From a virus: a stretch of 22,977 nt of DNA. The notes beneath the pieces are model-generated. The model made no database searches. It saw nothing but the letters and a program-made list of their open reading frames with translations, and was not told the DNA's origin. Each line of letters begins with the position of its first letter. The first letter of the stretch is position 1. Location of the stretch: positions 1-22,977 of the IMG/VR virus record IMGVR_UViG_3300021356_000183; one strand, given 5' to 3'. Shown one piece after another: positions 1 through 8,950 of the stretch. Made by a program: the position numbers and the translations under genes.

Positions 1-8
1 ATCATCTT

Positions 9-3000
9 TTATTGTCCTCTTCTTGAGCTTACTCCTCTCCTAATTCTTGACCCCGATTGACCTCTTACTTTGTCTTCACTTTTCGATCCACCTCTTTTTG
101 TTGGGAAATACTCTTCTCCTTCTTGCTCCTCTACTTTCTTCGCTCTAGCTTCTCTTGTTTTAGATTTATAATATTCAGGTTTGTACGATTCAGTAATACC
201 AAGAGCGTTCATTGCTTCTTCAATTTTAACATCTTCGTCTGTAGCTATAGACATATTGTATATGGCTATAAACGGATCAGCCTGAGCTCCAAGTGCAATT
301 TCAGCTATAGGTCTTAATGTTTTATTAAAGTAACCATCTGTCTCCTGTAGCTTTACTGTTTTTCTGTACAACTCTAAGAAGGGGTTTGGACCTTCTGTTA
401 CGGTATATCTTTTTTTCTTATCGAAGTAACTATCTCCTCTTCCTTTTATTATAATTTGTGCACCTATATCCATTCCTTCAGCAGCAGTACCAACTATAGG
501 TATTTGATAGAATAAATTAAATCCTGATAAAGCTTTCATTACATCGTTCCATACTGCATAAAGATCATCATCATCACCAAAAGCAAATTTAAATATATTA
601 CTTGCAGCCACAAAAAGAGCATTAGCTAATCCTAAATGAAGAGCCAATGTTCTAACGTCTTTTTGTCTTGGCATTTTACCTTTAGATAAAGACCTGCCTA
701 TATTAGTTGAACTTAATAAAACTTTATTTAACATTGCAAACCCTGTGCTACCAAATTGAACTACAGCTCTAGTTATTACATCATTTCTGTTTTGAAGCCA
801 ATTTCTATCAGACCCTCTTCTAGTTTGTTGAGAGCTATTATAATCGTTGAATTTTTTAAGTGCTTCCTCTTGATCCATGCCGTTTTCAATATCTCTTTTA
901 TACACAGCTAAATGACCCATAACACCCAAAACATCACCTATTGATGTGAAAAAACCTTTAGCTGTCCTAAATCCTGAAATAGCTCTCCCTGTCTTACTAT
1001 ACCTCTTAGCCTTGTCTATAAGTGCGAGCTCTCTTCCGGACTCCAAAGAAAAGGTTTCACCCCTTGCTGCCTGTAGTATACGCATTTTAGCATCAGGCGA
1101 AATATCCATCATCTGACTTATTGATCCATATTTACCTACTAAATCTTTAGATATAGATCCATATACTTTAGCTAAGTCGATTAAAAACATAGGTAGATCT
1201 ATGGCAGCATTCATCTTTCCTTTATTATATCTATATCCGTCAAATGCATTTATAGATGATGTAGATTGCTTTATAGTCTGCACAGGCTTAAATGCCAACA
1301 CATAGCTACTAAACTTGCTTTGCACTTTATTCATTAGTTTAGTTAAACTGCTATCTAATGCATTTGGACTAATATCATTCTGAATAAGAATTCTCATCAT
1401 GTTATCTATAGATAAAGCCTGTAGTAATGTTTTAACAGATGGTATATTTAAAAATGAATTTAGCTCTTTAGTACCAACAGTATAAGCCTTGTATTTTTCC
1501 ATACTATTTACATACCTATCAAGAGCTTCGATGAATCCCAATCTATCTAAATCAACATCTTGATCTTGGGCATTTCTTTGTTTCAGATGGGCAGATGTTT
1601 CTGCATCAAGAATCATTTCAAAGTTATTGTTTGCTAGAAACTCTTCTTTCATATCTACATCAACTTCAGTAAACAAAGGAAAGTAATCAGCTATATAACC
1701 TAAGTCTCTTCCATTAACCTCAGTAAAAACTTTATTTATACCTTCATAATAATCATTACTAAGAAAATCAACAAGACCATCAGCAAAATCAGTTAATTCT
1801 TTTCCAAGGTATTCTTTAATTCTTTTTTTATTTTCTGCATTAAGACCCATTTTTTCTAATTGGGCATTTGCCTTTTCATTTAATGTCAATGCATATAAAT
1901 GAAGAACATCACTAGAAGCAAATAAATTCCTTGTATCCTTTCCCGTTTTACTATTTACCATTCCGGGAAGAACTAAGTTAGGCAAAGAATGTAGTTTAAT
2001 CTTCACATCTTTATAATTATCGAAACCAAATGATTTTGCTATATTGTCAAATTTTTCTTTTGTCTTAAATAATCCATCAAGACTTTTTGTGTGCATTATA
2101 TTTAGTTTGTCATAAACATTTTCCCTTACTACATTTTTACCTTCTATTGCAAGGTCAGCTATATTAGATAAAACCTCTGTACTAACCAATGGATTAATAA
2201 GCCATTGAAGCATTTCGACAGGTTTAGTATACTTTACATTTTTAACAAACTCTTTTAGTTTTTGAGGTATGTTATTTTTATTCCATCGCTTATATAAGTC
2301 GTCTAGCTTACGTCTTCTTTGAGCTCTTGTTAATGGAACTCCGTCTTCATCAAACAGTTCAGGATTGGTTTCAATTATCTGCTCATTTGCTTTTGCCTCA
2401 ATATCTGCCTGTTTTTTTGATTTAATAGCATTTGATGCTTTCAGCCTTTCAATTGATTTTTTTGTCATTTCTTTGACTTGATCAAAAACTTTTTGCACCT
2501 CCTCTAATGACATATCGTAAATGCCATTAAACATATCATACGCAAGTTGATCATTAAGAAGGTCTCTTTCTTTTTTAGATAATGACTCACCTTTGCTTGA
2601 CCTTTGTTGTAGCTCTTTAATTACTGCTGCATTTTCATTTAGTCTTGATTGTAATTTAATCAATCTATCTGATGCTTGTTTAGCTACTTTCTTGTCACTA
2701 CTCTTTGACTTTTTTATATCGCCTATAATAGATTTAGCTTGTATGTAAAAATTCTTTAATGTCGGGTCAATTGATTTATCTTTTAATTTAGATTTATTTC
2801 TTACTTGTCCTACAATTTTATTAGCTAAGGAATTTCTAGTTAAGTTGCGTACTTTTTCTAATTCATCAAAAGCTTTATCTGCCTCTCTTTTTATGTTACC
2901 AATATTTGTACGGTCTATTATCTTTATTAACTTACTTATTGATGTTTTTGTATATTCTTGAGATTGAATTAAGTTATCAATGATAAAGTCTTTTATTTCT

Positions 3001-6000
3001 TTTTTAACTTTAGTTAAATCTCTAGACCCAATCTTTCTGTTTTTTAGATTCTTTCTTATGTTTTCTATTTTCTTTCTAAATGTAAAGTTACCTTGATCTA
3101 GATCGATAGACTCCTGAATACCTATTAATATTTCTTGCTGAACCTGTGGGTTTTGTTCTTTAAATATAGGGTCAGCTTTTACTATTTTAGTTGCTTCTTG
3201 ACGTATTTTTGTGGCAGTACTTTTTTTGTTTTTACTTATGTACTTATCTAGCTTCTTTTTTGTATTTTCAAATAATTTAATTGCATTAGATATACCACCT
3301 GAAATACGTTCAAACTGTTTTGGTATTTTTGTAAAAACATCAAAATCAACCTCTAATGCAGCATCTATGTCTTTTTTCTTAAACTTCTTTTCTTGAAGCA
3401 TCTCACGTATGGTTGCATTATTATATCCCTTACTTCTACCAAACGCTACAATGTCATATATTGATTTATTGTCAGGGGCTAACATTAATTGCATTTCATT
3501 TTCAAATGCAACCTTTTCTGCTTCTTCAAAAGCCTTTTCCTCTGATAGTAAATCTGCAACAACTGCTTCTGTAAATTCATCAAGAGATAAATCTTGAAGT
3601 TGTTCTGATGTTAAATTAGATATACCTGTTATCTTTTTTACAAAATCAAATAATTGATCTATCCAAGCCTTAAAGTTTTTCTTTATGGCAGCGTTTACAA
3701 AAGATTGTCCTTTATTACCAATAGCAGTAGCAAGTGCCTCTTCAAGAATGTATTGATTTATTTCTGATTCTGTAGCACCATCAGCCTTCATCTTTTTTAT
3801 AATATTCTTGTATGCCTTATTGTTTCTTATGTCAGATTCATACTTAGTTCCTTTTACTAAAGCTATACCTTTATTGTATAAATCAGGAGATAGCTCTCTT
3901 GCAGTATTCATCCATATATGACCAAACTCGTGTATTGGAGTGTTGTAATTTTCTAAGCTAGGATTTAAATACAACTTTCCATTTACTATAGCACCATATA
4001 ATTTTTGCTTTTTATTTGTTATTAGTTTTTGATCATATAGGTCTTTAAATAATTTTTTAAATTGAACTTCATCCGAAACAACCTCTACATTTGGAAAAGC
4101 CTTAGCTAACTTAGTTACAAATCTTTCATAGTTTGTTTTTTGAGCGGCTTCTACAACAAATTTCTTTTGTGCGTTAAGTTCTGCTTGACGTTTAGCGTCA
4201 GCTTTTGCCTGTCCTGATGTGGTTCTTTTTGTTTTGGCAGCTCCTTTTTCTCTTTCTTTTTTTGTTGTCTTCCTTCTTATTACACCATCAATTTTTGCAT
4301 TTATTGTATTTAATATATCTTTATTTACTGAGTAAAAAGGTACAGTCTCACTCATCATTGCCACAACCTCACCTCTTATATACACAGGATAATTTTCATG
4401 TGTTTTTATACCTTCTTTTTCTTGCTGCTCCCTAGTTACAATAGCGTCATCTATATTGTCTTTTGTGATAGGTTTACCATTCTCGTCCGTTATTTTTAAT
4501 ACCATAGTCATCGCACCCATCGGAAGATCTGATGCAAATTGCTCTTTATTTTCATCACGGATTGACTCTATGAATATACCTTCTTCGCTAAACAGTTTAC
4601 CAATTTTTGTTTTTGATTTAATGTCCGTTGATGGCAATACATCTCTAAATATTTTTGCTCTAGTGTCTACATCTAAATTAGCAAATTCTTTAGCAAAGTC
4701 GTCTATATTTTTAGACTCTGATGCTGCTTTGTGAACTTGCTTAGTTTTTTTCTTGTATTTTTTTGATTTTATATCATCCATCATGGCTTTAAAAATATTT
4801 TGCCCATTTGGAGATTGTTTTATCTTATCAACAAGAGAATTAAATACCGTAATGTTTGAGTCAAACGCAGGAGTATCCATATTAAATACTACAGTATAAT
4901 CTGAATCAATAGACCCTTTTATTATTTCTCTTGCAGCTTCAGGAGTTATTGATGCCCAAGCTATACCTTTTCCGTAAACTCCATCTTGCACACCAAAAAA
5001 TGGTCCTCCCATTTTATTTTTATCAACTTTAAGTTGATCAGCCATAGCTAGATTTATTTTCTTACCCTCTAAATCTTTAAGGGTCATTTTTTTGCCTATT
5101 CTTTTTGCAAGTTCAGCATTTTCTATAATAGTAACAGGGATGGCTTTTGCAGATGACTCTGAAACAATATATGTTTTTTCACTTAACTCAGGCTGAAGTT
5201 CTTCCATAAGCTGTTTAGCTCTTTTGTTGAGCTTTACATCTTTACTTGGGTCTGTAGTTTCTAGCTGAAATTGACCTGTAGCTTCATCATTAATTGTTTT
5301 CTTTAAATCTTCTTCTATTGATTCTGACTCAATCGCAGCTTCTTCAATAACATCTTCTGATGTTTCTAATATGGCATCATCTTTTATGATGTATTGCTCT
5401 TCAACTACACCTCTTGAATCACGAGTAATTAGTTTTACAACCTGAGCATCTGAGTCATCAATAAGTTTTTCTTCTTGTCTTCTTACTTCACTTACAGGTT
5501 GATTCGTATCTTCTACCTGTACTACATCAACAGTAGTGCCGGCAGGGACTGTGAATTTTTTAAGTGGCTGATCTCCTTTGTAGTCGCTAGCTAATTGTTC
5601 GTCAACAGCAGCAAAGCTACCTTTCTTTACTTTGTGTACTGAGAAAGGCTTGCCGTCTTTTTTCTTAGGCTGCATACCCTTAAATAAGGTTTGCTCCTCA
5701 GTAGTTGTTATTTGCTCTCCCGGAGTCTTAGCTTGTTCAAGCTCAACTTTTACTTCAGGTGCAGCTTCTTCAGTTACTTTTTCTTTAACTTCAACTTCAG
5801 GTGCAGCTTCTTCAGCTACTTTATTTTTTTTCTCAAAACTTTCTTTTGCATTTGAAAAGAATCCTGACTCAATTAATTGCTTGCCTGTAAAAACTGTATA
5901 TCCTCGATCTGAATCTTTTACACCTTCATATGAGGTAAGATCTTTTGGAACAACCCTGAAGGCATATTTTTTATTTCTTAATATACCACCGTTCTCTACA

Positions 6001-8930
6001 ATTGCTTTTTCCTCCTCAGTTAATGATGCATCAAACAGAGGTGCAATTTTAAATATAGCAGCATCACCTACAAGCTTAGTTCTTTTATTTTTTGGTCTTA
6101 ACTCTTTAGTGTTTGCTATCTCCTGTATCTCTTGTGTTATCTCAGATATTTTTGGAGCAAAAGCACTAGCTTTAACCTCAGAAGAAGAAAGTTCTTCTTT
6201 AGCCTTAAGTAATTCCATTAATCTGATTTCTACATCCTTTTTATTTTTTGAAGGAGTTGTCTCCCCTGCATCTAATAATTCATTTGCATCTTTTTGGAAA
6301 CCTGCATTCTTTTGTATCTTTTGGTTTGTTTCTTTGGATATCTTACCTAAAGCTTCTTGGTTATTAGCCCAAACAGATATTTCCTTTGCTGATGCATTAT
6401 CGTTTACAAAATTAGAAATATTGGTCAGCTTATCTGCAACTTTTTTGTCGCTATCTAGCTTACCATCCATGTACATATTTATAACAGCAGTAGGTGTATG
6501 CTGACCAAAAGCACCTGCCATTTCAGCTAATATTTCCTTAGCGTCAAGCTCTTGACCGGCATTTATCATTGCAGCTGCTTCTCCTGCACCCTCCATTATT
6601 GGATCAAATACAAATCTCTCTGCTGCAAAAGATGATATTTTTTTACCCCTAGATGCAGTTCTAGATGTTTTAAAAACTCTTCCTGCCATACCTGTAGAAA
6701 GGTAATCCATCATGGCAATAGGTATACCTCTCTTTAAACCTATTTCTTTACCTTCTTTCCAAACAAGATCGTCTTTTAAACCTTTAGCTAAAGACATAGG
6801 ATCTTGCACATCATATCCCTGATTAGTTATAGCCTCTAATACTGCATTGGTGTATTCTAGTGCCAAAGCCGTAGCTGCCACACCTGTCCTTAAACCCTTT
6901 GCTGCACCTGCAAGAGTTCCACCCGGACCAAATAAACTACCCAATCCTGCACCGGTAATTGTAGTTGCAGGGACTACTTTAATACCATATGGGAGCATTT
7001 GAGTAAGTGATTCAGAAGCTAATGTTAAACCAAGTTCAATCGGATCTCTTCTAAAAGCTCTAAAAGCTTCCATAAATCCTTTAGCTGCATGAAACCTGTA
7101 TTGAGCTCTTCCTGTCTTGCCTGTTTCAGCATCCTCCATGTATTGTATTAGCCTTTTAGCGAAATCCAATGTTGATGCATCATCAGGTAAGTCAGTAATA
7201 CCTAAAGATACTTTTAGTATTTCATTCTGTGCTTTTCCTCTACTTAAACCAACCTTCCCTGCATTTAGTATTGATTGTGCATCGTTTACAAACTCATCTC
7301 TAAAATTTTTATCAAACTTTGTGTTTATGTATGACTTAGACCATTCGTACTCATTTGCCAAGATAGTGTTTTGCGATTTAAGTAATTTATAGTTTGTTAT
7401 AAAATCATCGTAGCTTTTTGGATTTATATTAGCAGGTGGCTTAAAGTTTGTCTTAATTGCTTCTTCTATATCTAAACCAAAAGTTTCTTTGAAGTAATCT
7501 TTAGTTTGATTCAGACCTTCGTCTAAAATAGTTTTTTCCTGTATAACAGCAGCTAGATTTTTACCAATAGATTTCTCATATTCTTTTTGCTCTTTAGCCT
7601 GAAGTGCATCCCAATCTTCCTTCGCCCTCATTACATCTTCATTTTGATCAAAATAGCTGTATAAGAAATCTCTTCTAGATTCTAGCTCAGACTCTATTTC
7701 ATTTATATCATCTCTCCTGTATCCGTTTATATAAAGATCTCCATATTTTTCTTTTTCTTCTTTAGTTAGAGATGAATCATTAAAAGGCATACCCTCTATA
7801 AAGTCTAATTTTTCTTCAACCTTATTAAACTCCTCCTCATTCTTTTTTAGCTCTCCATAGTTTAAACCTCTTTTGTTAAAAAAATCAATGTATTCTTGCT
7901 CTTTTTTATTTCCTACATCACGACCTTCTGATATGTTATAATCTGCTATAGTAGCATTACTTTTTATAAAATCTTTTAAACCATCGATTTCCGATTGGTC
8001 GGAAAAGAAAGACTGAAGGTCTACAGTATATGTTTTCTTGTTGGGTGCAGTTACTTCTAATGCATCACCGATTCCGGTTTCAAAAAAAGAAAAACCATAA
8101 TCCCCGAACTCTTTTGCAAAATATTCTTTTGCATCTGTTTCATTAAGATTTATGCTTTCTTTATTTATTGTTTCTAATTTATCTATAAATTCAGGGGTAG
8201 ATATTAAAAGATTTCTAGCATTAATTTCATCTTGTTCTTTTTTGTTTTTCTCCCTCTCTTCTTCTTGTTGTCTTTTTTTAAGCTCTATTTCTATATCGGG
8301 CTTAGCTGCAAGATATTCTTCATATTCTTGCATTTTTTCTGTAGGAATTTCAGGCGATGTAGTTTCAGCCTGTGGTATCTCTTCTTGAGATACACCAAGA
8401 CTAATTTCTGAATCTGAAAAATCTTTATCTTCAGACATAGGATCAAAAATATCTTTGTCAAGTGGTCTTCTTTGCTTAATAGCAAACTCAGGTAGCTCTC
8501 CACCTTCAAAAACTTCTCCTTCAATTGGCTGCTCTTCTTGCTCTGTTTTTGGAGCTTCTTTTGTTACGGTTTCTTCAGTATCTGACTCAACCTCTTCTGT
8601 TGGAGTATCTATAGTTTCTCCAACAAGCTGTATATCTTCTTCATCTGACGATGAGTCCGAAGAACCATTTTTTCCCTGATCCTGTTCTGTAGTAGATTCC
8701 GTAGTGTTTTTTTTCCCCCCAATAGGCTTTGATTTGTCTTTTTTTTTTGGAGGGTCTATTGTATATTTTGATTTAAATTCTTCAAAAGAGTTAGTATATA
8801 AACCTTCTTCAGAAACAGTATCAAATACTTTTTGAACATATTTGTCATCTTTGTATTGATCCTGAAACTCTTCATAAGATTTAGTGTAGTAACCCTCTCC
8901 TTTTATTGTATCGTATAATTTTTTTAACAT
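9..8930 (-). CDS. Giant multidomain virion protein with metallopeptidase domain
   Basis: This 2973-residue protein has visible parts in this order. Two copies of a 'LYDT..EGxYTxSxEEF' unit (5-26 and 35-56, period 30). An acidic low-complexity linker (about 60-165). Charged helical stretches. A hydrophobic Gly/Ala-rich segment (about 645-705), then an amphipathic region to about 825. A short tandem repeat EEAAPEV (about 1038-1060). A globular region (about 1280-1400) with MADQL and GGPFFGVQDG. A zinc metallopeptidase signature HEFGH at 1667-1671 with candidate third ligand E1730/E1731 (EEALATAIG). Lys-rich helices (about 1867-2216). A C-terminal region with a hydrophobic helix near 2763-2790 ending GDDDD, and a basic tail. 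The arrangement matches phage 'polyvalent' proteins (MPTase-type peptidase, perhaps an LPD38-like C-terminus), thought to be packaged and injected. The peptidase may mature the protein itself or attack host targets; this is unproven. The stop is 8 bases from the window edge, so the gene is complete. Confidence 0.8.
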   Translation of the reverse strand: MLKKLYDTIKGEGYYTKSYEEFQDQYKDDKYVQKVFDTVSEEGLYTNSFEEFKSKYTIDPPKKKDKSKPIGGKKNTTESTTEQDQGKNGSSDSSSDEEDIQLVGETIDTPTEEVESDTEETVTKEAPKTEQEEQPIEGEVFEGGELPEFAIKQRRPLDKDIFDPMSEDKDFSDSEISLGVSQEEIPQAETTSPEIPTEKMQEYEEYLAAKPDIEIELKKRQQEEEREKNKKEQDEINARNLLISTPEFIDKLETINKESINLNETDAKEYFAKEFGDYGFSFFETGIGDALEVTAPNKKTYTVDLQSFFSDQSEIDGLKDFIKSNATIADYNISEGRDVGNKKEQEYIDFFNKRGLNYGELKKNEEEFNKVEEKLDFIEGMPFNDSSLTKEEKEKYGDLYINGYRRDDINEIESELESRRDFLYSYFDQNEDVMRAKEDWDALQAKEQKEYEKSIGKNLAAVIQEKTILDEGLNQTKDYFKETFGLDIEEAIKTNFKPPANINPKSYDDFITNYKLLKSQNTILANEYEWSKSYINTKFDKNFRDEFVNDAQSILNAGKVGLSRGKAQNEILKVSLGITDLPDDASTLDFAKRLIQYMEDAETGKTGRAQYRFHAAKGFMEAFRAFRRDPIELGLTLASESLTQMLPYGIKVVPATTITGAGLGSLFGPGGTLAGAAKGLRTGVAATALALEYTNAVLEAITNQGYDVQDPMSLAKGLKDDLVWKEGKEIGLKRGIPIAMMDYLSTGMAGRVFKTSRTASRGKKISSFAAERFVFDPIMEGAGEAAAMINAGQELDAKEILAEMAGAFGQHTPTAVINMYMDGKLDSDKKVADKLTNISNFVNDNASAKEISVWANNQEALGKISKETNQKIQKNAGFQKDANELLDAGETTPSKNKKDVEIRLMELLKAKEELSSSEVKASAFAPKISEITQEIQEIANTKELRPKNKRTKLVGDAAIFKIAPLFDASLTEEEKAIVENGGILRNKKYAFRVVPKDLTSYEGVKDSDRGYTVFTGKQLIESGFFSNAKESFEKKNKVAEEAAPEVEVKEKVTEEAAPEVKVELEQAKTPGEQITTTEEQTLFKGMQPKKKDGKPFSVHKVKKGSFAAVDEQLASDYKGDQPLKKFTVPAGTTVDVVQVEDTNQPVSEVRRQEEKLIDDSDAQVVKLITRDSRGVVEEQYIIKDDAILETSEDVIEEAAIESESIEEDLKKTINDEATGQFQLETTDPSKDVKLNKRAKQLMEELQPELSEKTYIVSESSAKAIPVTIIENAELAKRIGKKMTLKDLEGKKINLAMADQLKVDKNKMGGPFFGVQDGVYGKGIAWASITPEAAREIIKGSIDSDYTVVFNMDTPAFDSNITVFNSLVDKIKQSPNGQNIFKAMMDDIKSKKYKKKTKQVHKAASESKNIDDFAKEFANLDVDTRAKIFRDVLPSTDIKSKTKIGKLFSEEGIFIESIRDENKEQFASDLPMGAMTMVLKITDENGKPITKDNIDDAIVTREQQEKEGIKTHENYPVYIRGEVVAMMSETVPFYSVNKDILNTINAKIDGVIRRKTTKKEREKGAAKTKRTTSGQAKADAKRQAELNAQKKFVVEAAQKTNYERFVTKLAKAFPNVEVVSDEVQFKKLFKDLYDQKLITNKKQKLYGAIVNGKLYLNPSLENYNTPIHEFGHIWMNTARELSPDLYNKGIALVKGTKYESDIRNNKAYKNIIKKMKADGATESEINQYILEEALATAIGNKGQSFVNAAIKKNFKAWIDQLFDFVKKITGISNLTSEQLQDLSLDEFTEAVVADLLSEEKAFEEAEKVAFENEMQLMLAPDNKSIYDIVAFGRSKGYNNATIREMLQEKKFKKKDIDAALEVDFDVFTKIPKQFERISGGISNAIKLFENTKKKLDKYISKNKKSTATKIRQEATKIVKADPIFKEQNPQVQQEILIGIQESIDLDQGNFTFRKKIENIRKNLKNRKIGSRDLTKVKKEIKDFIIDNLIQSQEYTKTSISKLIKIIDRTNIGNIKREADKAFDELEKVRNLTRNSLANKIVGQVRNKSKLKDKSIDPTLKNFYIQAKSIIGDIKKSKSSDKKVAKQASDRLIKLQSRLNENAAVIKELQQRSSKGESLSKKERDLLNDQLAYDMFNGIYDMSLEEVQKVFDQVKEMTKKSIERLKASNAIKSKKQADIEAKANEQIIETNPELFDEDGVPLTRAQRRRKLDDLYKRWNKNNIPQKLKEFVKNVKYTKPVEMLQWLINPLVSTEVLSNIADLAIEGKNVVRENVYDKLNIMHTKSLDGLFKTKEKFDNIAKSFGFDNYKDVKIKLHSLPNLVLPGMVNSKTGKDTRNLFASSDVLHLYALTLNEKANAQLEKMGLNAENKKRIKEYLGKELTDFADGLVDFLSNDYYEGINKVFTEVNGRDLGYIADYFPLFTEVDVDMKEEFLANNNFEMILDAETSAHLKQRNAQDQDVDLDRLGFIEALDRYVNSMEKYKAYTVGTKELNSFLNIPSVKTLLQALSIDNMMRILIQNDISPNALDSSLTKLMNKVQSKFSSYVLAFKPVQTIKQSTSSINAFDGYRYNKGKMNAAIDLPMFLIDLAKVYGSISKDLVGKYGSISQMMDISPDAKMRILQAARGETFSLESGRELALIDKAKRYSKTGRAISGFRTAKGFFTSIGDVLGVMGHLAVYKRDIENGMDQEEALKKFNDYNSSQQTRRGSDRNWLQNRNDVITRAVVQFGSTGFAMLNKVLLSSTNIGRSLSKGKMPRQKDVRTLALHLGLANALFVAASNIFKFAFGDDDDLYAVWNDVMKALSGFNLFYQIPIVGTAAEGMDIGAQIIIKGRGDSYFDKKKRYTVTEGPNPFLELYRKTVKLQETDGYFNKTLRPIAEIALGAQADPFIAIYNMSIATDEDVKIEEAMNALGITESYKPEYYKSKTREARAKKVEEQEGEEYFPTKRGGSKSEDKVRGQSGSRIRRGVSSRRGQ
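5752..5815 (-). repeat. Direct repeat inside the giant gene
   Basis: A 22-base sequence (starting acttcaggtgcagc on the plus strand) occurs identically at 5752-5773 and 5794-5815, a 42-base period. It encodes the repeated EEAAPEV segment, an acidic, alanine/proline-rich linker of the giant protein. Identity at the DNA level suggests a recent duplication and a site prone to copy-number change. Confidence 0.85.
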
Positions 8931-8950
8931 ATTAATTTACTATATGTATT

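Noticed and set aside
1545-1559. DVDLD in the giant protein, resembling the DxDxD active site of crAss-like phage RNA polymerases
   Set aside because: It sits in an acidic helix without the flanking NADFDGD context or any other polymerase motif, so I regard it as chance.
5632-6504. A 290-codon open frame on the plus strand
   Set aside because: It lies entirely opposite the giant gene, its translation is low-complexity Ser/Phe/Ala-rich, and the minus frame has clear domain structure (metallopeptidase and helical motifs).
8291-8524. 77-codon minus-strand frame inside the giant gene
   Set aside because: It is an out-of-frame shadow of the acidic linker; Leu/Lys-rich translation results from the AT-rich codons.
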